Origin: UBA1447 sp002329225
GTDB taxonomy: Bacteria; Bacillota; Clostridia; Oscillospirales; Acutalibacteraceae
DNA length: 64,000 nucleotides
Reading direction: 5' to 3'
NCBI GenBank assembly: GCA_050946835.1
Contig: JBMNVN010000001.1
Span: 124,001 to 188,000, forward strand
Shown here: positions 16,075 to 25,596 of the stretch, in pieces
Numbering within the stretch: position 1 is the stretch's first letter
Layout: every line of letters begins with the position of its first letter
The notes under the pieces: model-generated
The model's database searches: none
What the model was told of the DNA's origin: nothing
The model's input: the letters and a program-made list of their open reading frames with translations, nothing else
Made by a program: the position numbers and the translations under genes

Positions 16075-17199
16075 CTATTCAACCTGTGCCGGGTCTTCCT
16101 CTTCCGGAGCGTTTTCATCTTCGTCTGCAGCAGGTTCCTCCTCTTCCGGAGTTTTTTCATCTTCGTCTGCAGCAGGTTCTTCCGCATTTTCCGTCACTTC
16201 TTCCGCCGGCAACTCAACTTCTACAACTTCCTCTTCTTCAAGGCTTTCTTTGCCCCTTCGTTTTTTCGGCGGGTCATCCGGCGGGAAGAAATCTATTCCC
16301 TCTATAGGTTTGGGGTTCTTGATATATTTATTAAGGAGAATCCCCAAAGCCACAGCGGAAACAACGGCAATGCCGATGGAACGGAGTTGATTCAAGGTGA
16401 GGCCCAAGCCCGCAACGGGGATACCGTCAAGACGGAAAGTTTCAATAACCGCACGGCCCGCTCCGTACCAGACCCCGTAGGAAAGCATTATCTGCCCGCT
16501 GAACTTTCTGAACTTCTTGGTTACTATAAAAAGCAAAACAAAGCCCAAAAGGCACCAGATGGACTCGTAGAGAAAAGTCGGGTGAACATAGGCCTTATCG
16601 GCCATAGTGCCGGCAGTCACCTGAATACCTTTTGCCGCAAGCTCCGCTTGATTTGCGGTAATGAAGTCGGCGGTTTTCTGGCTCCACATACCCCAGGGCA
16701 AATCCGTGTTTCTGCCGAAAACTTCCTGATTGGTGAAGTTGCCCCAACGGCCGATGCCCTGTGCCAGCAAAAAACTCAGTGCGGATAAATCTAAAAGATT
16801 ACGAAAATTAAGTTTTTCAACCCGGCAAACAATGTAGCCCGCAATAAGACCGCCGATAAGGCCGCCGTAAATTGCCAAGCCGCCCTCCCAAACATTAAAT
16901 ATGGAAGAAAGGTCGTTTTTATAGTAGGACCAGTTGCCTATGACATAATAGAGCCGGGCACTGAGAATTGCGAGGGCGGTGCCGTAAATAAGCACATCAA
17001 TCATTTTGTCAAGGCTCATCTTCCATTTGTAAGCGCCTCTGCCCCCAAGCAGCACCGCCAGCAAAAAGCCGAAAGCGATTATGACTCCGTACCATTTGAT
17101 GGAAAAATGCAAACCGAAAATGCTGAATTCGGCAAACACACTCGGGACACTGAAGCCCCTTTCGATTGCCTTAAAATAGACGATTGTATAGTCCTTCAT
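16075..17199 (-). CDS. lgt: prolipoprotein diacylglyceryl transferase Lgt with acidic C-terminal tail
   Basis: 374 residues from ATG 17199, which has AGGAGGTG upstream; a GTG three codons earlier would sit inside that site. The membrane enzyme Lgt adds diacylglycerol to the lipobox Cys of lipoproteins. Seven membrane segments are plausible up to about residue 290, and the signature GIGRWGNFTNQEVFG with its Arg, Asn and Glu is intact. After about residue 295 comes an extra tail of about 80 residues rich in Glu, Asp, Ala and Pro, ending in two 14-residue repeats; most Lgt proteins lack it. Several lipoproteins encoded in this window would be substrates. Confidence 0.95.
   Translation of the reverse strand: MKDYTIVYFKAIERGFSVPSVFAEFSIFGLHFSIKWYGVIIAFGFLLAVLLGGRGAYKWKMSLDKMIDVLIYGTALAILSARLYYVIGNWSYYKNDLSSIFNVWEGGLAIYGGLIGGLIAGYIVCRVEKLNFRNLLDLSALSFLLAQGIGRWGNFTNQEVFGRNTDLPWGMWSQKTADFITANQAELAAKGIQVTAGTMADKAYVHPTFLYESIWCLLGFVLLFIVTKKFRKFSGQIMLSYGVWYGAGRAVIETFRLDGIPVAGLGLTLNQLRSIGIAVVSAVALGILLNKYIKNPKPIEGIDFFPPDDPPKKRRGKESLEEEEVVEVELPAEEVTENAEEPAADEDEKTPEEEEPAADEDENAPEEEDPAQVE
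16096..16179 (-). repeat. 42-bp tandem repeat in the lgt tail
   Basis: Two adjacent 42-base units (16096-16137 and 16138-16179) encode EPAADEDENAPEEE and EPAADEDEKTPEEE. The near identity at the DNA level suggests recent slippage. Confidence 0.85.
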
Positions 17200-17223
17200 A
17201 AAATGCACCTCCTAAAAACTGAA

Positions 17224-18495
17224 TCAAAGCGGCCAAATCACCGACAAAACCGAGTTGTCTTCAGAGAAAAGGTCCTTAAAGCGGGCATTTACCATGTCAA
17301 GGTCTATCACTTTACAGGCCTCAAGGTCATCAAACAAGCCGTTTGCGTTGAAAAATGTTTCCGCCAGCGAGTTGGCGATAGCGCTTACGTCATTATACAT
17401 CATGATAAGCCCGCCGTAAAGTTTACGCCTTGAGCGTTCAAACTCGGCGGAGGAAACGCCTTTTCGGGCAAAGGATTGAATTTCTTTTTTAATCTCTTCC
17501 GCCGCTTTTTTCGGATTCTTTGACAATCCGCCGAAAATACTGCATGCGTAGCCGAAACCTTCAAAATACTCATAAGAAAAACCGGTATTCACAAGCTCGG
17601 CTTCAATAAGCCTTTTATACAGCGGTGATTCGGGGCCGGCGATTATGTCCAGTAAAATATAAGCGCTCAGGCGTTCGGTTGTTGTTCTTTCCGGAGTTTT
17701 AATCGCCTCTTTAAAGCCCAATAAAAAACTGGGTATTGCCACCGTGAGGGATTCTTCCACATAGGGGGTGACAACTTCGGAGGATTCCGGCACGAAGACC
17801 CTTTGGGCGGGCTTGCCTTTTGCGGGTTTCAGCATTTTGTCGGCAACTTCCAACACCTCTTCAACACAGACATTGCCGGCAACCGCAAGCACCATGTTGC
17901 TCAGGTCGTAAAAGGTATTGTAACAGCGGTAAAGCAGGTCGGCAGTGATTTTTGAAATTGAGTCCACCGTACCCGCTATATCGGTGCGCACCGGATTTTC
18001 TTTATACATGGCGCCCAAGAGGTTGAAGAGAACCGCCCACTCCGGGACGTCCTTGTACATCTTAATTTCCTGCCCGATTATCCCCTGCTCTTTTTTCACC
18101 GTCTTTTGAGTGAAATAGGGATTCTGAACAAAGTCCAAAAGAATCTCCAAAGACTCGCGGAAGTTGCCGGTGCAGGAAAACAGGTAGCCGGTACGGTCAA
18201 AGCTTGTATAAGCGTTTGCGGAGGCGCCTGTTTTTGCAAAGCGCTCAAAGGCGTCAAGTTCTTCACTTTCAAAAAGTTTATGCTCCAAAAAGTGAGCCGT
18301 GCCCTCGGGGATTGTTTCCACCGTTCCGTCGGGGGATACCAGTTTATTGTCGATAGAGCCGTATTTTGCGGCAAACACCGCATAGTTTGTGGCGTAATCT
18401 TCTTTGGGAAAAAGCAGAACAGTCAGCCCCGAAGGGTGGTCAATGTGAAAATACTTTTCATTAAGAGGTTCATTTTTTATCTCTTTAATCCTCAT
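17224..18495 (-). CDS. yfmH: M16-family peptidase with intact zinc motif (YfmH-like)
   Basis: 423 residues, two M16 halves. The inverted zinc motif HxxEH is present as HFLEH (His68, Glu71, His72), so this is the catalytic member of the pair. The Bacillus homologues YfmF and YfmH (also written YmfF/YmfH) are linked to modification of elongation factor P; here the role is inferred from family. It overlaps the partner gene by 11 bases, and lgt follows 24 bases downstream, consistent with co-translation of a heterodimer. Confidence 0.88.
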   Translation of the reverse strand: MRIKEIKNEPLNEKYFHIDHPSGLTVLLFPKEDYATNYAVFAAKYGSIDNKLVSPDGTVETIPEGTAHFLEHKLFESEELDAFERFAKTGASANAYTSFDRTGYLFSCTGNFRESLEILLDFVQNPYFTQKTVKKEQGIIGQEIKMYKDVPEWAVLFNLLGAMYKENPVRTDIAGTVDSISKITADLLYRCYNTFYDLSNMVLAVAGNVCVEEVLEVADKMLKPAKGKPAQRVFVPESSEVVTPYVEESLTVAIPSFLLGFKEAIKTPERTTTERLSAYILLDIIAGPESPLYKRLIEAELVNTGFSYEYFEGFGYACSIFGGLSKNPKKAAEEIKKEIQSFARKGVSSAEFERSRRKLYGGLIMMYNDVSAIANSLAETFFNANGLFDDLEACKVIDLDMVNARFKDLFSEDNSVLSVIWPL

Positions 18496-19774
18496 CCGTT
18501 TTGCCCTCCCCTATTCCTTTAAGGAAATAGCTTGTGTCCAGAACAACGCCCTTTGCCGCCTGAATAACCTCTTGGATATTTACGGCTTTTATCATTTCTT
18601 CCTCCTGAGCGGGGGTGGTGATTTCATCCCTGATAATCTGGTAGGCATACCATGAGACTATGCTTTCCGGAGAGTCTTCAACGCTCCTCAGACTGTCGCA
18701 AATGGAAAGTTTTGAAGCCTCAAATTCCTCGGCGCCGATATTTCCCGATTTTATATCTTCAAGCTGCCGCAGAACCTGTGTTATTACCTCTTTATCCTTA
18801 TCGCTTTCAATTCCGCTTTGGACAAAAATCACACCTTTTTCCGCAGTCATACGGGCGGAACAATAGTAGCAAAGGCTCATTTTTTCCCTAAGATTTTTAA
18901 AAAGCTTGGAATAGGTTCCGCCGCCGAAGATATCGGTCATAACCCGCATGGCATGAATATTATCCCGGGCATGGGTCATATCCGTTCTGAAACCGAGCAC
19001 CAGTTTGCCCTGTTCCACAACCATTTCCTCCTGAAAATGGCGCTGTTTGTCAACCTTGTTAATAAACAGAGTGTCTAAAGAGGCGGGTTCTCTTTCAATA
19101 TCGGCAAACCTTTTTTTCAGCTCATCGGCAATTTTCTCCGCAGGTGAACTGCCTGCCATATCCACCTGTATAACGGCTGTTTTAAGCAGGTTAAGCCAGG
19201 CGTTATAAACATCGGTACCGCTGAGAGCCTTCACCTCGTCAATAGTGCCGTATTTGCTCTTGCCGTAATCTTCGGACTCGAACATATGCTCCTGGCATCT
19301 GCGAAAAGCATAAACCCTCTTATTATTCAGCTCGCTTTCAATCCGCTCAATCATCAGCCTTTTTTCAAGCTCCACCGCTTCCGTTTTGAAAGAAGCGTTA
19401 TCCGTATCAGGGTCAAAAATAAGGTCCAGCAAAAGGGCGGCGCATTCGGCGGCAATACTCTCGCCCGTCAATGAAAATCTGTCATCAATAGCGGTTATTG
19501 AAACGGACAGAAACTGCCTTTCGCCGAACTTGCTCACCCCTGAGGACAGGGAGGCTCCGTAGAGTTCCGCCAACCGCCCGTTGAGGAGGGAAAAGTCGGG
19601 ATATTTACGGCAGGAGCGGCGCAGAATATAGGGCAGCAAGGCGTTTGCGGCAAGGTTCCCTTTCATGGGCAGCAGCATGGTAAAACTGATGCAACCGGTT
19701 TTAAATCGCTTCGTATCGGTTGCGCACAGTTTTACTCCGGGCGCTATATCAAAAAAAACAGGATATTTTTCCAT
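18485..19774 (-). CDS. yfmF: M16-family peptidase-like protein lacking the zinc motif (YfmF-like)
   Basis: 429 residues, M16 fold. At the position of the zinc motif the sequence reads NALLPYILRRSC, with no HxxEH, so it is probably the non-catalytic partner of the following M16 protein, as in mitochondrial processing peptidase and the PqqF-like pairs. The typical late-domain segment FGGGTYSKLFKNLREKMSLCYYCSA near residue 290 is intact and normally binds substrate. It starts 14 bases after lysA and overlaps its partner by 11 bases. Confidence 0.88.
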   Translation of the reverse strand: MEKYPVFFDIAPGVKLCATDTKRFKTGCISFTMLLPMKGNLAANALLPYILRRSCRKYPDFSLLNGRLAELYGASLSSGVSKFGERQFLSVSITAIDDRFSLTGESIAAECAALLLDLIFDPDTDNASFKTEAVELEKRLMIERIESELNNKRVYAFRRCQEHMFESEDYGKSKYGTIDEVKALSGTDVYNAWLNLLKTAVIQVDMAGSSPAEKIADELKKRFADIEREPASLDTLFINKVDKQRHFQEEMVVEQGKLVLGFRTDMTHARDNIHAMRVMTDIFGGGTYSKLFKNLREKMSLCYYCSARMTAEKGVIFVQSGIESDKDKEVITQVLRQLEDIKSGNIGAEEFEASKLSICDSLRSVEDSPESIVSWYAYQIIRDEITTPAQEEEMIKAVNIQEVIQAAKGVVLDTSYFLKGIGEGKTDED

Positions 19775-19788
19775 ATTGTTCCTCCCCG

Positions 19789-21087
19789 TTAAATATCGTT
19801 GCGGGACAGATCATCATAACTTTCACGCCGGACGACAATCCTTGATTCGCCCCTGCTTACAAAAACAACCGCCGGGCGCGGAATACGGTTATAGTTCGAT
19901 GCCATGGAATAGTTATATGCACCCGTAGCAAGCACGGCAAGTATATCCCCCGGCTCCACCCGCTGCACCGAAGTCCATTCCTGAATCAGGTCGCCGCTTT
20001 CACAGCATTTGCCCGCAATTGTGGCTGTGCATTCCCTTTCTTTTTCCGCCTTGTTTGCGCAAACAACTTCATAACGGGACTGATAGAGTATGTACCGGGG
20101 GCTGTCGCCCATTCCCCCGTCAACGGAGATATAGGTTCTTACATCGGGTATCTTTTTTACGGAACCGACAGTATACAGAGTAAGACCCGCCGGTCCGACA
20201 ATTGACCTTCCCGGTTCAATGAGGATAAAGGGCATTTTGAGACCCAGTTGAGCCGTAGCTTCTTTAACTGCGGCGGACACCTTTTTCATATAATCCTTAT
20301 AGGGGCGGGGCCTGTCGGTCTGCAGGTATTTAATACCGAAACCGCCGCCCAAATTGAGAACGCCCAACTCGGCGCCCGTTTCGGTCTTAACCTGAGCAAT
20401 AAACTCCAGCATAACTCTGGCGGCAAGCTCAAAAGGATCCAAATCAAAGATTTGTGAACCGATGTGGCAATGCACGCCGACAAGATTAACATGGGTCATG
20501 GAGAGAGCCTTTTTTACCGCCTGCATCGCTTCCCCCGTTTCAAGGGCAAAGCCGAATTTTGAGTCAATCTGACCGGTCTTTATAAAGGAGTGAGTGTGCG
20601 CATCAATTCCCGGCTTAATTCTCAGCAGAATATCCGCTTTTTTATCGGCTCGGCCGGCCGTCTCTTCAAGGCGTTCCAATTCGTTTATATTATCAACCAC
20701 TATACAGCCCACATTGTTGTCCACCGCCTGCTGCAGTTCGTCCGGGGTTTTGTTGTTGCCGTGAAAATAGATTCTCTCCGCCGGAAAGCCCGCCGAAAGC
20801 GCAGTGTGCAGTTCTCCGCCGGAAACAACGTCCAGTCCCATGCCTTCCTGAGCGCATATACGGCATATTTCTTTACACAAAAAAGCTTTACCCGCATAAA
20901 GAACCATGCCGTTGCCGTCATAGTTTTCGTTAATCGAATTGACAAATTCCCGGCAATTGCGGCGGATTTCATCCTCATCCATAACATAAAGGGGCGTTCC
21001 GTACTTTTTCGCAAGCTCCACCGTATCACAGCCGCCTATTGTCAGATGACCTTTTTGATTGATTTGAATACTGTCGGAAATATACAT
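19789..21087 (-). CDS. lysA: diaminopimelate decarboxylase
   Basis: 432 residues. PLP-binding Lys67 in YAGKAFLCKE, the HIGSQIFDLDP and LGGGFGIKY motifs, the phosphate-binding EPGRSIVGPAG, and the catalytic Cys in GKCCESGD are all present. The enzyme decarboxylates meso-diaminopimelate to lysine, the last step of lysine synthesis. The ATG at 21087 lies 14 bases after engB, leaving no room for a lysine riboswitch, so it is expressed from upstream. Confidence 0.96.
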   Translation of the reverse strand: MYISDSIQINQKGHLTIGGCDTVELAKKYGTPLYVMDEDEIRRNCREFVNSINENYDGNGMVLYAGKAFLCKEICRICAQEGMGLDVVSGGELHTALSAGFPAERIYFHGNNKTPDELQQAVDNNVGCIVVDNINELERLEETAGRADKKADILLRIKPGIDAHTHSFIKTGQIDSKFGFALETGEAMQAVKKALSMTHVNLVGVHCHIGSQIFDLDPFELAARVMLEFIAQVKTETGAELGVLNLGGGFGIKYLQTDRPRPYKDYMKKVSAAVKEATAQLGLKMPFILIEPGRSIVGPAGLTLYTVGSVKKIPDVRTYISVDGGMGDSPRYILYQSRYEVVCANKAEKERECTATIAGKCCESGDLIQEWTSVQRVEPGDILAVLATGAYNYSMASNYNRIPRPAVVFVSRGESRIVVRRESYDDLSRNDI

Positions 21088-21101
21088 ATTTTACTCTCCC
21101 G

Positions 21102-21686
21102 TTACTTACTCAGCCTGCCGCTGATTATTTTTTTCAGTTCCGAAACACCCTGACCGCTTACAATCGAGAACACAATCCGATCAACGTCCTCATATTCAGC
21201 AAGTTCGTCTTTTAATTCCTCAAGGCGTTTTTGAAGTTGAGTTTTTTTGAGTTTATCGCTTTTTGTTAAAGCTATTACAAAGGGAAGGCCGGTTGCTTTT
21301 AAAAAATGAAGCATATCGTAATCTTCAACTGACGGTTTATGACGGATATCAATTAACTGTACCACCAAAGCGATATTCCGCTCCGAGTTAAAATAGCCTT
21401 CCATCAAATTTTTCCAACGGAGTTTTTCGCTGTGGGGGACTTTTGCAAAGCCGTAACCCGGAAGGTCTGCAAAACGAACCCCGTCCCCCTTATAGAAGTT
21501 TATTGTCACGGTTTTACCGGGTACGGAACTTGTTCTTGCCAAATTTTTTCTGTTAAAAAGCTTATTGATAAGTGAAGACTTGCCCACATTGGAACGCCCG
21601 GCAAAGGCCACCTCCGGTTCCGATAAACGGGGCAGCTGGGCGCTTGTGGCATATGAGGCTTCATAATCAAAGTTGTCAAAACGCAT
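21102..21686 (-). CDS. engB: ribosome biogenesis GTPase EngB (YsxC/YihA)
   Basis: 194 residues. GTPase motifs: G1 GRSNVGKS at 30-37, G2 in TSSVPGKT, G3 DLPGYG, G4 TKSDK near 142 and G5-like SIVSGQG. EngB acts late in large-subunit assembly. It follows lon by 18 bases, a gene order (lon-engB) common in Firmicutes. Confidence 0.96.
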   Translation of the reverse strand: MRFDNFDYEASYATSAQLPRLSEPEVAFAGRSNVGKSSLINKLFNRKNLARTSSVPGKTVTINFYKGDGVRFADLPGYGFAKVPHSEKLRWKNLMEGYFNSERNIALVVQLIDIRHKPSVEDYDMLHFLKATGLPFVIALTKSDKLKKTQLQKRLEELKDELAEYEDVDRIVFSIVSGQGVSELKKIISGRLSK

Positions 21687-21704
21687 AGCAGCACCTTAAT
21701 TTAT

Positions 21705-24116
21705 TTATTGGGCGAGCACGCCACCGGGTAATTGCATACTTTCCTGCATCGGTAAAACAGGGTCGGCGAGGTCTGCTTTTATACAGTCCGCAGAAAGGGC
21801 GGTTGAAAAAACCTCGTCTATGCTTGTAACCGGAATAAACTCCACCCGTTCCTTGACAGTCTTATCCACTTCCCGCAAATCCGGCACATTTTCCTCCGGG
21901 ATAAGAACGGTAGAGATATCCGCACGGTAGGCGGCCATTGCCTTTTCTTTTAATCCGCCTATGGGGAGAACCCTTCCTCTAAGGGTTATTTCGCCCGTCA
22001 TGGCAACGCTCGCTTTTGCCGGAATACCGGTGAGCGCCGACACCAAAGCGGTGGCTATTGTCACCCCTGCGGAGGGGCCGTCTTTGGGAACGGCGCCTTC
22101 GGGCACGTGTATGTGAATATCCTTGGTTTTATAAAAATCCTTTTCCAGATTAAAGCGGTCCGCCCGGGAACGGATAAAGCTCAAGGCGGCCTTTGCAGAC
22201 TCTTTCATAACCTCACCCAAAGAGCCGGTGAGTTCCAGCTTGCCCGTGCCTGCCAGCACGGCCGCCTCTATCTGAAGCATTTCTCCGCCAACCGAAGTCC
22301 AGGCAAGACCGTTGACAAGCCCCGGTTCACACATGACTTCGGGCTTTTCATTTTTGTATTTTCTTGCTCCGAGAACTTCATCCAAATCCTTTGCACGGAA
22401 AATCACCCTGCCTTCTCCGTTGGCTACCCTTATTGCCGCCTTCCTGAAAAGTGCGGCGATTGTCTGCTCAAGCTTGCGCACCCCGGCTTCTTTGGTATAG
22501 CCGTCTATAATCAGACGCAGAGCGTCATCGGTAATCCTGAAGTTCCCGGAGGGCAGGCCGTGCCTTTCAGCCTGCTTGGGAACAAGATGTTTTTTTGCTA
22601 TATTGAATTTTTCCTCATGGGTGTAGGAGCCGAGTTCAATAATCTCCATCCTGTCTTGTAAAGGTTCCGGGATTGTATCGCGCATGTTGGCGGTGGTAAT
22701 AAACAACACCCTGCTTAAATCGAAGGGGAGTTCAATATAGTGGTCCCTGAAGGTGGAATTTTGCTCGGGGTCCAACACTTCCAGCAAAGCGGAAGACGGG
22801 TCGCCGTTGTAGCTGGCTGAAAGTTTGTCCACCTCGTCAAGAAGCATAAGCGGATTTGCAGTACCCGCCTGCTGCATTGCGCTGATAATCCGTCCGGGCA
22901 TAGCGCCTATATAGGTTTTTCTGTGACCTCTTATTTCCGCCTCGTCGTGAATCCCGCCTAAAGAGATACGCACATACTTGCGCCCCATAGCCCTTGCTAC
23001 GGAACGGGCTACGGAAGTTTTACCCACACCGGGAGGGCCTACCAGACAGATAATCTGGCCCTTGATATCCGGGGACAGTTTTCTTACCGCAAGCAGTTCA
23101 ATAATTCTGTCTTTCACCTTTTCCAACCCGTAGTGGTCATTGTCGAGCACCTTGCGTGCACGGGGAAGGTCAAGCTTATCCTTAGTGGTTTTATTCCAGG
23201 GCAGGGAAAGACAGGTTTCAATATAGTTCCTGATAACCCCGGATTCCGCCGAATGGGCCGGAACTCTCTCAAGCCGGTCGCATTCCCTCATAAGCTTATT
23301 GCGGGAATCTTCATCCAGGCCGAGTTCTTCTATCTGTTCACGGTAACCGGCAATTTCACTTTCCGGCGTTTCGCCTTCGTTGAGTTCCCCCGAAATGGCT
23401 TTAAGCTGCTCGCGCAAATAGTATTCCCTTTGATTCCTGTCAATCTGCTGCTGAACCTGGGAATGAATATCTTCCTCAAGTTTTAAAAGATTGCCCTCCC
23501 GTTCAAGCATCACACAAAGGCTTTCCAAACGTTTAAGCGGATTAGGGTTTTCAAGAATCGCCTGTTTGTCTTCAAAGTCGTGCATTATGTTGCCGGCAAT
23601 GTAGTCGGCAAGATGGCCCGGTCTTTTTTCGGCAATTACCGCTAAAATCAAGTCGGGAGAAAGTTGGGGGGCGGCGGAAGAATAGTCGTTAAAAATATCC
23701 TTGGCATGGCGAACCAGAGCCTCGCCGTATTCCTCTTCTTCTTTTTTCACCCTTTTCACCGGCATTCTTTTAATAACGCCGCTCATATAGGGTTTGTCGC
23801 CCTTACCCTCCACGAGTCTGGCACGGTACAAGCCTTCCACGGCTACACGCACATGGTCGCCGCCCTGAAGTTTAAGCACCTGTTTAACAGCGGCGACTAC
23901 GCCCACTTTATACAGGCCGTCAAAGCCGGGGGAGTCATCAATAATATCTTTTTGCGCAACCAGAAAAACCTCCTGATTGCCGGCTATGGCCGCCTTGAGG
24001 GCTGCTACGGATTTACTTCTGCCCACATCAAAGTGCAGGCGCATTTCGGGGAATATCACCATACCTCTGAGCGCCACAACGGGCATTACAAGAGGTTCTG
24101 AAACTGTTTTATTCAT
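21705..24116 (-). CDS. lon: ATP-dependent protease Lon (LonA type)
   Basis: 803 residues. N-terminal substrate domain (about 10-205), coiled coil, AAA+ domain with Walker A GPPGVGKT near 360 and Walker B MLLDEVDK, and a C-terminal protease domain with the Ser in PKDGPSAGVT near 682 and the Lys of the dyad in GLKEKAMAAYRA. Lon degrades misfolded and some regulatory proteins in the cytoplasm. It has its own consensus promoter and lies downstream of the clpX terminator. No HrcA or CtsR site is visible in its promoter region. Confidence 0.97.
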   Translation of the reverse strand: MNKTVSEPLVMPVVALRGMVIFPEMRLHFDVGRSKSVAALKAAIAGNQEVFLVAQKDIIDDSPGFDGLYKVGVVAAVKQVLKLQGGDHVRVAVEGLYRARLVEGKGDKPYMSGVIKRMPVKRVKKEEEEYGEALVRHAKDIFNDYSSAAPQLSPDLILAVIAEKRPGHLADYIAGNIMHDFEDKQAILENPNPLKRLESLCVMLEREGNLLKLEEDIHSQVQQQIDRNQREYYLREQLKAISGELNEGETPESEIAGYREQIEELGLDEDSRNKLMRECDRLERVPAHSAESGVIRNYIETCLSLPWNKTTKDKLDLPRARKVLDNDHYGLEKVKDRIIELLAVRKLSPDIKGQIICLVGPPGVGKTSVARSVARAMGRKYVRISLGGIHDEAEIRGHRKTYIGAMPGRIISAMQQAGTANPLMLLDEVDKLSASYNGDPSSALLEVLDPEQNSTFRDHYIELPFDLSRVLFITTANMRDTIPEPLQDRMEIIELGSYTHEEKFNIAKKHLVPKQAERHGLPSGNFRITDDALRLIIDGYTKEAGVRKLEQTIAALFRKAAIRVANGEGRVIFRAKDLDEVLGARKYKNEKPEVMCEPGLVNGLAWTSVGGEMLQIEAAVLAGTGKLELTGSLGEVMKESAKAALSFIRSRADRFNLEKDFYKTKDIHIHVPEGAVPKDGPSAGVTIATALVSALTGIPAKASVAMTGEITLRGRVLPIGGLKEKAMAAYRADISTVLIPEENVPDLREVDKTVKERVEFIPVTSIDEVFSTALSADCIKADLADPVLPMQESMQLPGGVLAQ

Positions 24117-24167
24117 CTTTTTTCATCTCCGTTCGGGGGAGTTTTTTGCACTCTCCCTTAACGTGGA

Positions 24168-24196
24168 ATTATACAACAATAGCCCAATCGGGTCAA
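24168..24196 (-). promoter_or_regulatory. promoter of lon-engB-lysA
   Basis: TTGACC (24191-24196) and TATAAT (24168-24173) with a 17-base spacer; a GGGAG/CTCCC hairpin can form in the roughly 45-base leader. Confidence 0.85.
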
Positions 24197-24221
24197 CCGC
24201 GGCAGGTTGCCGTTTATACCG

Positions 24222-24256
24222 AAAACGCTCCCGCCGGGATATTGACGGGAGCGTTT
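24222..24256 (-). terminator. terminator after clpX
   Basis: Perfect 11-bp GC-rich stem (24246-24256 with 24223-24233) followed by TTTT on the minus strand. Confidence 0.88.
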
Positions 24257-24268
24257 AAAGGTTTTAAA

Positions 24269-25585
24269 TCAGACCGCTTCGCTTTTCAGTTTTCGCTTAT
24301 CTTTCGAAAAGGGGTCATCGTTCTTTGACGGGCGCTTTGTCGGATTGCGTTCAATCAGCGGTTGGGCGCCTTCATTGACGCTTTGGGCCGTGACGGCAAC
24401 CCGTTCGATAGTCGGATCGGAGGGAATCTCGTACATTATGGGCAAAAGGACTTCCTCCATTATTGAGCGCAGGCCTCTGGCGCCCGTTTTCTTTTCCAAC
24501 GTTTTTTGTGCGACCGCCTCAAGCGCTCCCCGCTCAAACTCCAATTCCACATCATCCATGCCGAAAAGGCATTGATATTGTTTGAGTATAGCGTCTTTCG
24601 GCTCGGTGAGGATTCTTATCAAAGCTTCTTTGTCCAGGTCTTTCAGCGCAGTTATAACAGGCAGACGGCCTACCAGCTCCGGAATTAAGCCGAACTTAAC
24701 CAAATCCTGATGAATTACATCGTTAAGTATGCTTTTCTCTTTATAGTCCTGCTTTGTTTTAACTTCCGCGCCGAAGCCCAGGGCGGACCCGCCCACTCTT
24801 TTTTCTATAATCGTTTCTATTCCGTCAAAAGCGCCGCCGCAGATAAACAGGATATTGCTTGTGTTAACCTGAATAAAATCCTGCTGAGGGTGTTTACGGC
24901 CGCCCTGCGGAGGCACGTTTGCAACGGTACCTTCAAGTATTTTTAACAGAGCCTGCTGTACGCCTTCACCGCTGACGTCCCTTGTAATAGACGGATTTTC
25001 GGATTTTCTTGCAATTTTGTCAATTTCATCCACATAAATAATGCCCTGCTCCGCCCTTTCCACGTCATAATCGGCGGCCTGAATTACGCGGAGAAGAATA
25101 TTTTCCACATCTTCGCCCACATAACCCGCCTCGGTCAGTGTTGTAGCATCGGCAATCGCAAAGGGCACGTCCAGAATCTTTGCCAGAGTTTGTGCCAGCA
25201 TGGTTTTACCCACGCCTGTAGGCCCGAGCAATAAGATATTGCTCTTTTGAATTTCAACCCCCGATGACTTGCCCAAATAAATGCGTTTGTAGTGGTTATA
25301 AACCGCAACGCTCAGAGATATTTTTGCCTCATCCTGGCCGATAACGTATTCATCCAGCTGCGCTTTTATCTCCTGCGGTTTTGGCAGATTTTTATAGGAA
25401 TCTTCAACCCTTGCGGGTCTTCTGCCCTTATCGGATTCCTCTTCAATAATTGCCTGGCAAAGCTCCACGCATTCGTTGCATATAAACACGCCCTGACCGG
25501 CAATCAGTTTTTGAACCTCTTCCTGACGCTTGTGGCAAAAAGAACAAAGTACCTGCCTGTCTTTTCTATCGTCGTCTTTCGGCAT
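24269..25585 (-). CDS. clpX: ClpX, ATPase subunit of ClpXP
   Basis: 438 residues. The zinc-binding domain has Cys14, Cys17, Cys36 and Cys39; the AAA+ domain has Walker A GPTGVGKT at 121-128, Walker B IIYVDEIDK, the GYVGEDVE pore loop, and an IGF-type loop segment for ClpP contact (SALGFGAE region). ClpX unfolds substrates and feeds them to ClpP, encoded 11 bases upstream in the same transcript. Confidence 0.97.
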   Translation of the reverse strand: MPKDDDRKDRQVLCSFCHKRQEEVQKLIAGQGVFICNECVELCQAIIEEESDKGRRPARVEDSYKNLPKPQEIKAQLDEYVIGQDEAKISLSVAVYNHYKRIYLGKSSGVEIQKSNILLLGPTGVGKTMLAQTLAKILDVPFAIADATTLTEAGYVGEDVENILLRVIQAADYDVERAEQGIIYVDEIDKIARKSENPSITRDVSGEGVQQALLKILEGTVANVPPQGGRKHPQQDFIQVNTSNILFICGGAFDGIETIIEKRVGGSALGFGAEVKTKQDYKEKSILNDVIHQDLVKFGLIPELVGRLPVITALKDLDKEALIRILTEPKDAILKQYQCLFGMDDVELEFERGALEAVAQKTLEKKTGARGLRSIMEEVLLPIMYEIPSDPTIERVAVTAQSVNEGAQPLIERNPTKRPSKNDDPFSKDKRKLKSEAV

Positions 25586-25596
25586 CTGCGTCCTCC

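Noticed and set aside
16096..16179. CRISPR-like repeats
   Set aside because: Only two units, no spacers, and they code for the Lgt tail.
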